From the NCBI GenBank assembly GCA_006384855.1, contig VCJN01000180.1:41807-105806 (forward strand): a stretch of DNA of 64,000 bases, read 5' to 3'. The position numbers and the translations under genes were made by a program. The stretch comes from Tetraselmis striata. Its lineage: Eukaryota > Chlorophyta > Chlorodendrophyceae > Chlorodendrales > Chlorodendraceae. Numbering within the stretch: position 1 is the first letter of the stretch; every line of letters begins with the position of its first letter. This document shows, in pieces, positions 12,145 to 23,139 of this stretch. The notes below the pieces were generated by a model. It was not told the DNA's origin and made no database searches. It was given only the letters and a program-made list of their open reading frames with translations.

Positions 12145-12334
12145 CGCTGCGTGGAACGCCGCGAAAACTGGAAGATGGCAGGCTCGGTTGTTATGGCTGC
12201 TTTTATGTCTACTCGCGCTGCACCCAAAAAAGGGCGCAACGACAGGTGCCTATAGTTCCCGTAGCACTGAGCAGCACTTGTAGCTGAAAAGCGGTTAGGT
12301 CAAGGGAGGAAACCCCATAAACTAGTTTAGATCA
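12145..12334 (-). repeat. split direct repeat A1, element A
   Basis: About 190 bp, near-identical to 9258-9444; begins CGCTGCGTGGAACGC and ends ACTAGTTTAGATCAT. It forms the upstream end of the element relative to its genes. Confidence 0.8.
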
Positions 12335-12384
12335 TAAAGATTAGTACCGGTATGGTGTAGCCGCCTCATGTCACTGACATAAAC

Positions 12385-12540
12385 AGCCCCGCGTCCGCCG
12401 ACCCGGGGGCCGGCGTCCGTCGACGAACGGGCGACGGTCGATCGACGGCGTCCGGCGTCCGGTTCCGGTACACGCGGCGGGCTTGGCGTTTCGCGCCGTG
12501 CCCGCCCCGTAGAACTGACGACCGGCCCGACCGGCGCGGT
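12385..12540. repeat. GC-rich repeat, partial copy
   Basis: Resembles the central part of the two long repeats at 19565-20070 and 20092-20557 (shared blocks CCGCCGACCCGGG, GACGGTCG, TTCGCGCC-TGCCCGCCCCG). Noncoding in appearance and very rich in CGG/CCG. It abuts the foldback element that follows. Confidence 0.65.
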
Positions 12541-12797
12541 CTCGTGCGGGATGCGGGCCGCTTTTAGGCGGCTTCTAGTGCTGATCTTTTGATACTGCTT
12601 TTAGCGGTGGGTTTGTTACTGGCGCTTTTGTAATGCACGCCAGTATTCAGCGGCCCGCTTTTACGCGGCGAGTAGATTTGTTCTTTTTTTTTAATCAATA
12701 CTGCTCTTAAAAATAATATTGACAAACCTACCGCTAAAAGCAGACCTGAAAGATCAACACTACAAGCCGGCTGAAAGCGGCCCGCATCCCGCACGAG
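12541..12797. repeat. 257-bp foldback (MITE-like) element
   Basis: The outer about 78 bp at each end are imperfect inverted copies. The left arm begins CTCGTGCGGGATGCGGGCC, and the right arm ends with its complement at 12797. Both arms include CTGCTTTTAGCGGT. No ORF lies inside. A single arm of the same family is at about 42607-42650 and another trace at 1940-1975. No clear target duplication was seen. Confidence 0.75.
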
Positions 12798-12799
12798 GC

Positions 12800-13430
12800 T
12801 CAACCCAAGAGGTAGGGGCACTTCCACAAATCCCCGGCGCGAGGCGCCGCGTAGTGACCAGAAAATGGCATAATACGATTGCATGCGTTTCAGCTTTTTG
12901 GAGCTGCGCATGCTCCCAAGCTTTCGCGCACGGAAAGTATAATAGATGATGAATAAATTGTGTAAGTATTGTGCCAGATGGATGATGGTGTGGCATCACA
13001 CCCTTGCATACGCCACTGTCTCTACGATTTTCTCAGCGTTCGAAAGGGATTGGAAATGCGATCCGTTGGTAGCATAGCACGCGACGCGCTATATGGCCCA
13101 AGCTTCACCATGCAAGTAGCCCATATCAAAGCCCTTTTGATGCGCCACTGCCATGACGCAGCGCGGGAGGTGTGCATGAAAGATAAGCATTGTGCCAAAA
13201 CACTCTGTATTGCCAAGTCGCAGAAACTTTTAGGCATCACCAGCAAAAAGTTGTCTAGAAACATGGGGAAACGCCATAATGCAAAGTTGTTGGTCCACGT
13301 TAGAGCATTTATGGACTCGAGTCTGAGGCACAATGGGTTGCATCTAGGTTCCCGTGACGTGGCCTAACAGTGGGCCCCTATGTCTGAAAACGCGTTTTTG
13401 GGCCCGTAGACCCCTTAAACGTCAGCGAAT
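12800..13430. other. no gene recognised
   Basis: Contains a 132-codon plus-strand ORF (12969-13367) and a 103-codon minus ORF in the same place; neither has a recognisable domain or coding signature. Confidence 0.4.
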
Positions 13431-13439
13431 CGCAAATCT

Positions 13440-13860
13440 GAGCGCAAGAATCCGGGCAATATAAGTCCCTTGTGCGCAATATGAGAGCGCTTTTGCTATG
13501 GCTTCTCCAACGCGACATCGTATGCCTCAATCCGACGCCGTTTCGCATATATGCCCCTTGGAACGCCTCCCAAAACTGCGATTGCAACACAATATTCCCG
13601 ACATTGACAGAGCTCGGATTCGTCTACCCTCTCGCGTAGAGACTCGTTTTTACTCAATAAATAGCAGGGAGTGGTCGCATGACACCACTATGTCGACGAA
13701 TTTCGAAGAAAAATGTACCTATGCTTGGCAAAAAACGATATTTATATGTTCCGAAACCGCTTACAGTGCTGAAATTGGGGCACAATTGCAGCGCGTCTGC
13801 CACTTTGTCTGCGACTTCTCTGCGCCAAAGTCAGCGATATTTCCCGATTAGCAACGATAC
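13440..13860 (+). repeat. dispersed repeat; empty-site paralogue of the gypsy target
   Basis: This stretch is homologous, in opposite orientation, to the two flanks of the gypsy element (63793-64000 and 56690-56887). In the middle, at about 13610, the sequence runs uninterrupted from a block like CAACACAATATTCCCGACA to CTACCCTCTCGCGTAGAGA, exactly where the gypsy copy is inserted in the other repeat. Frames on both copies share SRVETxF and SxDxTMS, so it may derive from an old coding sequence, but none was identified. Confidence 0.65.
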
Positions 13861-13959
13861 ACCCAGCTACGATTGAGCATACTTGCGGTAAGGTTGGTCG
13901 AATGGCATATAGTAATATTGCCATATACCACCACAACATTGAATTCTTGCGTCTCGTAT

Positions 13960-14775
13960 GACTTTGGGGAGGCAGGACTTTTGTGGGAAGGTGTAGTCGG
14001 ACTGGTGATGGTACATGACAGTAAGACGACGAGGTACGATCGTCACCCCGGTAACAGCGAGGCCAAGTGGCGGGCAGTACGAGTTAAGTTGGCCCCGGGA
14101 GGGTTTCGTACCCTTACCGATGACCCTGTCCAGGATGGCGCCGCCCGTGTACCTGGGTGCTCCTATTAGCTAGTACCCCGGGTGGATGACCGGTGCGTTG
14201 GGGCGGCGCCGGGAGGCCCACGCCTCACTTCTAGAGCGCATCACCTCCTTTGGCACGTCGGGATACGGCTGCCACAATGCGGCCATGCGGTTGCTGGTCG
14301 TATGAGCGGTGCGAACATACCGGCTTCCTCAGCAACATGATGTTGCCGTCGGAGCTGGGCCCTTTCTTGGAGGCCGTGGACGCCGCCAACATTTCGGCTG
14401 CATTTTCGTTGCTTGGTCTGGACGCTTGCGACCAGTCTACACCGCGCATGGAGGCTGCGATCGTCCAAATGAATATGCCCGCGGATTTTGGGGGTTTGAA
14501 TATGGCCTTGTTGCAATATGAGGCCCCGCCTCCGGCGTTTACTCCGCGCAATTGGCTGTCCTTCCAAAGCTGGTACGGGAGTACGGGCCCGCCCTCGGCA
14601 ACTTGTACGAGGCGGTCAGCGCCGAGGTGTCGTCCGTGGCTACGAGTGCTTTGCCATGGGCGCGCGAGACGCGCCGTGTGTACGATAATGTACGGGCCTT
14701 CACCACGTTATAACCGCAGGAAGATGCGCGGCACGCACGCGCCGCGTACGGGCACGCCCACGAGATCTTCGAGTT
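13960..14775 (+). pseudogene. LINE copy 3, upstream part
   Basis: Matches LINE copy 2 on the opposite strand. It begins in the RT palm-to-thumb region (GLVMVHDSKT...RHPGNSE corresponds to GLVVQDSKT in copy 2), then LERITSFGTSGYGCH, then FLEAVDAANISAAFSLLGLD. Several frameshifts. It stops at CTTCGAGTT (14775), where element B is inserted, and resumes at 18021. Confidence 0.75.
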
Positions 14776-15100
14776 TCAAAGTTGAGTCTGGTTTTGCCAA
14801 AAGGTCGCGTAGGCTGTTTTACACGGACAAGAACCGAAATTGGCAGGAAGGTTAAATGAAAGCGTGGAGGGAAAACGGAGTCAAGGGGGCGCAGCGTGTA
14901 ACGCAGCGAAAACTGGAAGATGGCAGGCTCAGCTGTTGTGGCTGCTTATATGTCTACTCGTGCTGCACCCAAAAAAGGGTGCAACGACAAGTGCCTAGTT
15001 CCCGTACCACTGAGCATCACTTGTAGCCGAAAAGCGGTTATGGAAAGGGAGGAAACCCCATAAACTAGTTTAGAGACATTTCAAGTTGAGTCTGGTTTTG
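14776..15100 (-). repeat. split direct repeat B2-A2-B1, element B
   Basis: Carries TCAAAGTTGAGTCTGG at its outer edge, the A2 block ending AACCCCATAAACTAGTTTAG, and TCAAGTTGAGTCTGGTTTTG again at 15081-15100. The A2 block recurs at 17829-18020. Confidence 0.8.
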
Positions 15101-16803
15101 AGCAAACAGAGAGAGCGGTGGATTGACAGAGAAGGGGTAGCGCCAGGTCATGAAGGGGGCACCGGGAAGGGCACCGCTGCGGAGTCCTGTTGGACTTGGA
15201 AGTGGCGGAGGGGCGCGATGTGACCGAAGAAGAACCACGCGCCAGGCGAAGGAAGGACGTTAAGGTCGATGTAGTCCAAAACGACGTCGGAGTTAGTGGC
15301 CCAGCCGCCTTGGTAGCGAATGTGGGACAGTGGAGTTCCAATGGCGTTAGCGGCAGACGCTGCTCCCTTGCGAAGGCTGTGTGAGGTCCAGGAAGTGCCG
15401 GCGGGAGGGGCAGCACGGACAAGACGAACGGTTGTAGAGAGCCGGTCCGACATTGTAGCGGCAGTCCAAGAGTTGGACTGCTCGCTTGGGGTGATCGCCC
15501 AGAAGTTTGTCTCGGCCAAGGCAACAGGAACCAGGGGGGCAGATTGTACGTGGTCGATGAAGTGGTGCAGGAGACGTGCAACGCGGGGGTGCTCCGATAC
15601 TGGGAGGAGCAATGCGCGCGGGTCGTCGGGACCCCGTCGACTAGCGCGGCCTTTCTCGCGGTACACCTGCAGGGTAATGTTGTAATCGTTGACATGCACA
15701 TCCCGCACTCGGCAGGACACGCCAGTAACTCCCCTGGCAAAGAGCAAGAAGTTGACAACCGAGGCCACGAGGGCTCGGAAGTTTTACTGGTACTCTGGGA
15801 TGGGAGCAATCACAATCAGCTCGGCCTTTGTGACGAAGCGGTAAGCTACATCAGCAGGCAGAGGGACTCGCAAAGGGGCAGCCTCCAGGCGGCGCTGCCG
15901 TAGCATCAGGCCACGGCGAGCTGCGGCAAGGTGCAGGCTGTCCTTGGCGATCGGGTCGAGGTTTTGCAGCTCGAAGAACGTGTTGATTGCGGACAGGCAG
16001 GGCTGCAACGACTTAGCCCCAATGTGCCCTCGCTCACCAACCCAAGCAACGTACCGGATGACAGTAGCAGTGGTCGCCTCCAGCGGGCTGATGTTCTCGG
16101 AGTCGTGGCAGAACTCCGCGAACTGAGACAGTTTGCCGGCGTAGCTATTGAGCGTCTGAGCGGTGAGGGAGCCGGAGAGTAGATCGAGGGTCCAATGTCC
16201 CAACTCGTTTGAGCCGAACGCGTCATGTAGCCGAGACCGGAGTGAAGCAGCCCAAGGGGCAACAGGTTTGGGCTCGTCAAATATGTAAGTGCGTCGTTTT
16301 ACCGACAGAGTTCCAGAGGTGCGACTGCTGTTAGCAAAGTACTCGGTGGCAGCGGCTAGGTTTCCGGCGGTTGGCCGGTAGTTGCTGAACGGGTTTGCGA
16401 CAGCATCAGTACGGGTTTGCGGGGCTAGGTTCAGGTAGGAGGGCCGCCCCGCGCGCCCTTCGCGCTCGTAGCGCCTGTCACGCGCGTAACGTACACGCGT
16501 GAAGCTTGGTCGTTGCGAACCAGTTGGAACACGCCGTGTGACAACCGACTGACGCAGCGGTGAGATGGTACGGGAGGCGGTTCGTTGAGCCGCCATGCGC
16601 AAGTGTGCGGATGGTTGAGCCGCACTCGGCTGTAGCTGTAAGAAGCGCCGCACCGAGGAAGGTCTAAATGAAGCTGTAAGGTGGGGGGGGGGGGTGGGGG
16701 GGGGGGGGGGGGGGGGGGTCAGGTCCTGACACATGGCGCTCATCCCGTCGTTGAGCTGCAAGGGCTCGCCTTGCGGCGCAATCACCGAAAGGTGGCCTCG
16801 CAA
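15081..16803 (-). CDS. tyrosine recombinase of element B, one frame break
   Basis: An open frame runs 16803-15784 (339 codons) and continues after a single shift near 15770-15785 in 15768-15148 (206 codons), giving about 540 residues. The N-terminal half has a basic Ser/Arg-rich leader crossing a G run (16682-16718), then a SAM-like DNA-binding region (LNSYAGKLSQFAEFC, ATVIRYVAWVGERG, SLQPCLSAINTFFELQ). The catalytic half keeps Arg in FRALVAS, HSLRKGAAS (H-x-x-R) and the nucleophile in VLDYID. A similar SAM-like region (ATVARYIAWQGLRG) occurs in the DIRS-like element at 30.5 kb, so the two recombinases are relatives. Predicted role: integration of element DNA circles in the nucleus. Confidence 0.8.
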
Positions 16804-16839
16804 AGCGCCAGCAGCTCCGACGAAAGGCGCCCCACACCG

Positions 16840-17748
16840 TCACTCGTGCTCACCTTCGCGGGCACGCCCGCGCCCGCCGTCACGCCCACGTCCACGCCCG
16901 CGTTCTGCAGCCGCCGCAGCTACCCGAGCAGTAGCAGTTGCTTTGGCGCTGTTGGCAACAGTCGCCTCAAAGACGCGACGCTTGTAGTCCCTCATGAGGT
17001 CTTCAAAAATCGCAGAACCTAGATGCTCAGAAGAAGGCTGAAAATGCTGAGCTCGCAGCACGTCCAGAACACCTTGATCACCGTGGACACGCTTGATCTC
17101 ATTAAGCCTCCGTAGGAAGGCCAAACGAAAGCGAAACGCCTTGTCGATGGCTTCGGCGTGGTTCCGACCTCTCGCGAGGTAGGGGGTGAAGTCCTGATTT
17201 GCAGCAGGGACGTAAGGCAGCAGCTCGTCAAGAGCCACGAAAAGTGCGGCTATGTGGGCGCCGAAACACGACATCCATAGATACTCCTCCTGGGCCGGCA
17301 GACGCCGGTCATCCTGCTTGAGGTACTCGTTCGTTAGGTCGGTGCTCAGGGGGAAGAGTCCATGCACTCGGCTGACCGGTCGAACGGCCTCGTAACCAGA
17401 CTCTGCTCGTGAGAGTAGCTCTGGCACCGCGAGGTAGTCGTCCTCGTCCCTCACGGATTTTGCTCCGACACGGCCGCCCTGAGCTAGCTCAAGCAAGCCG
17501 GGGCGCTTTGCGGCTCCCCCGCTGCCTGTCGGCTGTCCCGCGATGCGCTACCCGGAACCGTAGCCATGTGCCCCGTCTCCATCAACAACACGGTCACGAG
17601 CCGTCAATTGGGCCAACGCTGTTGCAAGCTTGCGCAGCAATGTAGACTGAGCCTTCACGTATGCTTGTAGCGATTCGAGCGTCGGCTCAACGACGGGCTC
17701 TCCTCCATCTGACATGATAACGCACGGATGTACGGATGAGAATATCAC
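16840..17748 (-). CDS. gag-like protein of element B with in-frame TAG
   Basis: A 66-codon frame (17748-17551), a TAG at 17550-17548, then the same frame to 16840 (Met at 17496, 218 codons). Nearly identical to the copy-A protein over the main part, including PAQEEYLWMSCFGAHIAALF, and it ends in an RG-rich tail (RGRGRDGGRGR). The sequence around the stop, GGG TAG CGC ATC GCG, is the same in both copies. Either the TAG is read through, or a short intron beginning at GGTAGC removes it, or translation starts at the downstream Met. Confidence 0.6.
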
Positions 17749-17828
17749 ACACGGGTGGTGAGCCGGGTGTGGTCTTGAACAACCTGGGGTGATCTTGCTC
17801 GCAACATGTTACGAGATAGTTTTAACAT

Positions 17829-18020
17829 CGCTGCGTATAACGCAGCGAAAACTGGAAGATGGCAGGCTCGGTTGTTATGGCTGCTTATATGTCTACTCGT
17901 GCTGCACCCAAAAAGGGCGCAACGACAGGTGCGTATAGTTCCCGTAGCACTGAGCAGCACTTGTAGCCGAAAAGCGGTTAGGGAAAGGGAGGAAACCCCA
18001 TAAACTAGTTTAGAGACATT
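17829..18020 (-). repeat. split direct repeat A1, element B
   Basis: About 190 bp matching 14890-15080 of the same element and the corresponding repeats of element A; ends ACTAGTTTAGAGACATT at the LINE junction. Confidence 0.8.
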
Positions 18021-19530
18021 ACTTACGGTCGGTAATGCTACGACCACCGTTGCACCGGATCCAAGAGCTGGTACTACGGCCCGTACGGATACGAGCACTA
18101 GCGGAGGACTGCGCGTCACCACATATACTTTTACGGCCACTCCCCTTGAAGGTGGTATTGGCAAGGCCGCCTGTGCTGCCCAACAATTGCTTCCTATCGG
18201 CGGTAAGAGTATTGCCAACACCGTTACTACATGCGCTTTTGTAGCTCTCAAGATACCGTCGCCCGGCGACTTAGTGGCACCCCCTCCGTCGACGGCAACT
18301 CCTTCCCTATACTAGAATCGCAGCTACGCGGTACTACAGCTCCGCCCTCGGGTACGGGTACGGGTGCTGCCTCCGATGATCAGCCCACGACCATGGTCGA
18401 CCAACGGCACCTCTGCCGTGCGATTCGCTTGCGTGACTTCGTGGCCCTCGATCTTGGCTTCCAACTTACGGGTGCCGCGGCCTCGCGATTTGATACCCTG
18501 CGCTTGTACAACGCGTGCGGGCCGGGCAACCTATCGCTTTTCATGTCAGATCACGAGTAAGCCCGCGAGATTCTCGAATGCTGCTAACTCGGCCGCCGCT
18601 GCGCGGGTTTTGGGCCTTCGCCCGCGCGGGGTTCCGCGCTACTTGTCACATGCCCTGGCCCCACATGTGGTGTTGATCCCGTATGGGTTCGCTCTACGGA
18701 TGGCTCGAATCGGAACGCCACTGATTTCGTCGTGGATCATCTGCCCATCTGCCCCGTCGCAAACTACAAGCACCGCATGCATACCGCTTTGGAAAATCTG
18801 CGGGCTTCCGTGGCGATTGAACCGGGGGCGGTGCTTGACCGGGACCGCATGGGAGTCGGAAACTTGACCCTTAAGACGAGTGGGCCGCGCCTAGCGGACC
18901 GCTCGCGGCCGTCAAATTTGACGCTGGCGGGGTGTGGGGGGGGGGTGGGGGGGGTGCGGCGGCGTGCGATTACATGATCGACTTCGCGTGCGTGTCCTCC
19001 ACGACCCCCACTTGGGGGAACGACCCCCGCTGGTGCACCCGGGGGATCGCGGCGACCGAGGCGGAGCACAACAAGCTGGCGGCGGACCGGGCGTCTTCCG
19101 TCCCGGTGCAGGATGTTCACCGGTACTACCCTTTTGTAGTTGAAAGACCGCGGCCGCCTCCAAAAATCTGCGTTGACGGTGGTCTACATCTGCGGTGTTG
19201 CTTGTTGTGCGCAACTTCCTTGGCGGCCCTTATTCCGCCCCCACTTCATGCTTCCTTCGTGGTCAGTCCGTCCAGGCTCTTCAGAACTTTGTCGCCAGCC
19301 AGCCTGCTTCGTTCCGCCATCACATGTCGCGCACGCGGCAGGGGTTGTTGCAGCGAGTCTCTGCTTGCGTGCATGGTACCTTGGGCGGCATTCCCTCTGC
19401 TGGAGTGCAAACGGCCAAGTCTGATGCGCTGCTCGTGTTCATTCCACACCCTCTTATTATGTTGCCGCTTCCACCCGGCACTTGGTGTAGTGGACATTTC
19501 CTATTGCGTTTTCATGTAATTTCCTGATCA
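18021..19530 (+). pseudogene. LINE copy 3, downstream part
   Basis: Continues the LINE interrupted at 14775. Recognisable blocks include HLCRAIRLRDFVALDLGF, DHLPICPVANYKHRMHTAL, YMIDFACVSSTTPTWG and RYYPFVVE, in several frames. A G-rich run at 18936-18953 breaks the frame. The 3' end near 19530 still resembles the LINE tail (ATTTCC-TATxGC-TTT). No RT here; this is the C-terminal, zinc-poor tail of ORF2. Confidence 0.75.
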
Positions 19531-19564
19531 CCTTTTGCAGCTCATGTAAATATATCGATACAAC

Positions 19565-20070
19565 TAGACCCGTTGTAGGAGTGCGGAATCGGGAGTGCCG
19601 TATTAATGATCAATCGTAGCTACATTGTACATCCCCGCTTCCGCCGACCCGCCGACCCGGGGCCCGGCGTCTGTTGACGGACGGGTGGCGAGGCGGACGG
19701 GCGACGGTCGTCCGGCGTACCGCGACGGACGAACGACGTCGTCCGGCGTCCGGGTCCGGTTCACGGGGCGGGCTCGGCGCTTCGCGCCATGCCCGCCCCG
19801 TAGACCTGACGAACGGCGACGGCCGGCCTGACCGGCGGCGGCCGGGCGGCCGGGCGGCCGGCGACCGGTACCCGTAACCATATACCGGTACATGTAGTAA
19901 GCAGCAAGTACAGGTAAGCGCGACGGCTATTTCGACCTCCGCGGAATTATCACGATACTACAACGGTTACATCTTGGATCTATCTAAAAATCTTTGCGAA
20001 ACCGTTCCGAAAGTCGGCGACAGACAAACAAACTCACAGACAGACAGGCTCACCTCGTAATTAATATGGT
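19565..20070. repeat. long GC-rich direct repeat, copy 1
   Basis: Starts TAGACCCGTTG and is repeated from 20092 with a 527-bp offset. The centre is a CCG/CGG-rich block; the ends are AT-rich and finish with CTCGTAATTAATATGGTAG. No coding content. Confidence 0.85.
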
Positions 20071-20091
20071 AGGATGGTAGGATATATACGG

Positions 20092-20557
20092 TAGACCCGT
20101 TGCAGGAGCGTGGAATCGGGAGAGCCGTATTAATGATCAATCGTAGCTACATTGTACATCCCCGCTTCCGCCGACCCGGGGCCCGGCGTCCGTGGACGGA
20201 CGGGCGGCGAGGCGGACGGGCGACGGTCGTCCGGCGTCCGGCGACGGACGAACGACGTCGTCCGGCGTCCGGGTCTGGTCCACGGGGCGGGCTCGGCGCT
20301 TCGCGCCATGCCTGCCCCGTATACCTGACGACTGGCGACAACCGGCCCGACTACCGGTGGCGGCCGGGCGGCCGGTACCCGTACCGGTAAAGGTAGGTAG
20401 TCAGTGCAAGCAAGCGCGACGGTTCTTTTCGCAAGCGCGGAATTATGACGGAATCTATAACGGATACATTGTGGATTTATCTAATAATCTATGCGAAAAT
20501 GTTCCGAAAGTCGGCGACAGGCGCACAGACTCACAGACTCACATCGTAATTGATATG
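20092..20557. repeat. long GC-rich direct repeat, copy 2 (LINE target)
   Basis: Second copy of the repeat at 19565. It is cut at its right end by LINE copy 2. Its last 17 bp, ACATCGTAATTGATATG (20541-20557), reappear with one change at 23140-23156 as a LINE target-site duplication, after which the repeat continues. Confidence 0.8.
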
Positions 20558-23139
20558 TATTAAAAGAGCTAGCAGCAGAAGGCGATATCGGAAATCACCA
20601 AAAAAAAAGGGGGGACAATCAGAAATGTCCTCTACAGCGACTGCGGGGTGGAAGCAGTAACATGAGAAGACGCAGAATGGGCACGAGCACACGCATCAGA
20701 CTTGGCCATCTGCACACCGGCAGAGAGAATGCCCCCCGCCGTGTGCGCGACAGGTGACGGCGGAACTCAGCAGGTTGGCTGGCGACAAAGTTCCGAAGTG
20801 CCTGAACTGATTGACCACGAAGAAAGCATGAGGTCGGGGCGGAAGGACCGCCAGGGAAGTTGCGCACAGCCAACAGCACCGCGAAGATGTAGACCACCGT
20901 CAAAGCGGACTTCCCGAGACGGCCGCGGTCCTCAACCACAAAAGGGTAGTACCGGTGAACACCCTGCACTGGGGCGGAAGACGCCCGGTCCGCTGCCAAC
21001 TTACCATGCTCCGCCTCGGTCGCCGCGATTCCCGGGGTGCACCATCGGGGGTCGTTGCTCCAAGTGGAGGTCGTGGAGGACACGCACGCGAAGTCGATCA
21101 TGTAATCGCACGCCGGCCCCCCCCCCCACCCCGCCAGCGTCAGATCCGACGGCCGCGAGCGGTCCGCTGGGCGCAGCCCACTCGTCTCAAGGGTCAAGTC
21201 GCCGGCTCCCGAACGGTCCCGGTCAAGCACCGCCCCCGCACCAATTTCCGCAGATGCCCACAGATTCTTCAAAGCGGTATGCATGCGGTGCTTGTAGTTC
21301 GCTACGGGGCATATGGGTAGATGATCCACGATGAAATCCGTAGCGCTCCGGTTCGAGCCATCCGTAGAGCGAAGCCATAGGGATCAATACCACACGTGGG
21401 GCCAGGGCAAGTGACAAGCGCGAAACCTCCGCGCGGGCAAAGGCCCAGTACCCGCGCAGCGGCGGCCGAATAAGCAGCATGGGGAATCTTGCGGGCTGAC
21501 TCGTGATCCGACTGGAAAAGCGATAGGGAGCCGGGCCCGCACGCGCTGTACATGCGCAGGGTATCAAGTCGCGACGCCGCGGCACCAGTACGCTGGAAGC
21601 TGAGATCGAGGGCCACGAAGTCACGCAAGCGAATAGCACGGCTGAGGTGGCGTTGGACAACTATGGTCGTGGGTTGATCATCGGAGGTCGCACCCGAACC
21701 CTTACCCGAGGGCGGAGCAGTAGAACCTGGCAGCGATTCTGGGAGGGAAACAGTCGCTGCTGACGGAGGATGTGCCACTAAATCGCCAGGCGACGGTATC
21801 TTCAGAGCTACAAAAGCGCATGTAGTAACGGTATTGGCAGTACTCGTACCACCGATAGGAAGCAATTGCTGGGCAGCAGAGGCGGCCTCACCAGTACCAA
21901 CTCCAAGAGGAGTGGCCGTAAAAGGAGATGTGGTGACGCGCAGTCCTCCGCTAGTGCTCGTACCCGAACGGGTCGTAGTACCAGCTGCTGGATCCGATGC
22001 AGCGGTGGTCGTAGCATTACTGACCGTAAGTAACTCGAAGATCTCGTGGGCGTGCCCATACGCCGCGCGTGCGCGCCGCACATCTTCTTGCGGTAACGTG
22101 GTTAGGGCCCGTACAGTCTCGTACACGCGGCGCGTCTCACGCGCCCATGGCAAAGCACTCGTAGCCACAGACGACACCTCGGCGCGTACCGCCTCGTATA
22201 AGGGGCCAAGGGCGGGCCCGTACTCCCGTACCAACTTTGGCAGGACTGACAACCGATTGCGCGGAATAAAACGCCGCAGGGGCCTCGCACTGCAGCAAAG
22301 CCAGATTCAGACCGCCAAAATCCGCGGGCATACTCATCTGAACGATTACAGCCCCCATGCGCGGTGTAGACTGGTCGCAAGCGTCCAGGCCAAGCAGCGA
22401 AAATGCAGCCGAAATGTTGGCGGCGTCCACGGCCTCCAAGAAAGGGTCCAGCTCCGACGGCGGCATCATGCGGCTGAGGAAGCCAGTCTGCCGCACCGCG
22501 CATACGACCAGCAACCGCATGGCCCCATGGTGGCAGCCATATCCCGACGTGCCAAAGGAGGCGATGCGCTCCAATAGTGTGGCGTGGGCCTGCCGGCGCC
22601 GCCCCAACGCGCCGGTCATTCACTCGGGGTAATGGCTAATAGGAGCACCCAGGTACACGGCGCCATCCTGGACAGGATCATCGGCCGGGGTCCGAAATCC
22701 TCCCGGGGCCAACTTCTCCCGTACTGTCCGCAACTCGGACTCGCTGTCGCCGGGGTGACGAACGTACCGCGTCTTACTGTCCTGTACCACCAGTCCGACT
22801 TTGGAAAGCTCCGTGCAGTACTCGTCGAAAACGCGCGGAACGTGGGCCGCGGCAGTGGCCGCGCCGCAATCATCCGCAAAACTCTGGCAAAAAGTATCAG
22901 CGGCGGTACGAGCCACAACCGCTTGCACCGGGCCCGCGATAGCGAGGCAGAAGTATAGCGGGGCCAGGACATCACCCTGGCGTACACCCGTACGAGACTG
23001 TAGGGTGGCGCGCAAAGTACCGGGATCATCCGGCGCGTAGTAGTACAGGTCGCTAGGGCGATCGTACAACATCTGGAAAAAAGGGATCAGGCCATGTAGC
23101 CGCGGGTGCTGAAGCAAGCCGTAAAGTAACATCGGCGGT
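20558..23139 (-). pseudogene. LINE copy 2: RT and C-terminal region, 5'-truncated
   Basis: Best LINE copy in the window. From 23132 the frame gives the RT palm: GVRQGDVLAPLYFCLAIAG, then the catalytic QSFADDCGA (the xxDD box) and GLVVQDSKT. The post-RT region follows in other frames: 22619-22137 (FLEAVDAANISAAFSLLGLD), 22252-21302 (316 codons), 21329-20619 (CPVANYKHRMH, RYYPFVVEDRG). At least two frameshifts inactivate it. The endonuclease and the first RT motifs are missing because of 5' truncation. It is flanked by a 17-bp target-site duplication, and the 3' end is a short A-rich tract (AAAAAAAAGG on the plus strand). This enzyme type copies its RNA at a nicked target. Confidence 0.85.

Larger units (their letters stand above)
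9141..12334 (-). mobile_element. tyrosine-recombinase element A (gag + YR, no RT)
   Basis: A 3.2-kb element on the minus strand: left flank of the coding part (12145-12334), a gag-like ORF, a tyrosine recombinase, a short repeat of the opposite terminus (9445-9470), a second copy of the first repeat (9258-9444), then the other terminus (9141-9257). This A1 - ORFs - B1A2 - B2 order is the split-direct-repeat layout of DIRS/PAT/Ngaro-type elements. The gag and recombinase ORFs are only about 36 bp apart, and no reverse transcriptase or RNase H lies anywhere between the repeats. Copy B at 14776-18020 has the same order, so the missing RT is a family trait here. Copy A is decayed: its recombinase has frameshifts and lacks a catalytic Arg. 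Confidence 0.8.
14776..18020 (-). mobile_element. tyrosine-recombinase element B (gag + YR, no RT), nested in a LINE
   Basis: Same layout as element A: A1 repeat (17829-18020), gag-like ORF, recombinase, short B1 (15081-15100), A2 (14890-15080) and B2 (14776-14889). The LINE sequence is interrupted between CTTCGAGTT and ACTTACGGTC, which are contiguous in copies 1 and 2, so both edges are known to within about 2 bp and at most a 2-bp (TT) duplication is present. An insertion with little or no target duplication is what YR elements produce. The recombinase retains its catalytic residues and has a single apparent frame break, so this copy is younger or better preserved than A. Confidence 0.85.

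Noticed and set aside
12969..13367. 132-codon ORF as a gene
   Set aside because: Cys/His content first suggested a zinc finger, but no spacing pattern fits and the opposite strand is equally open.
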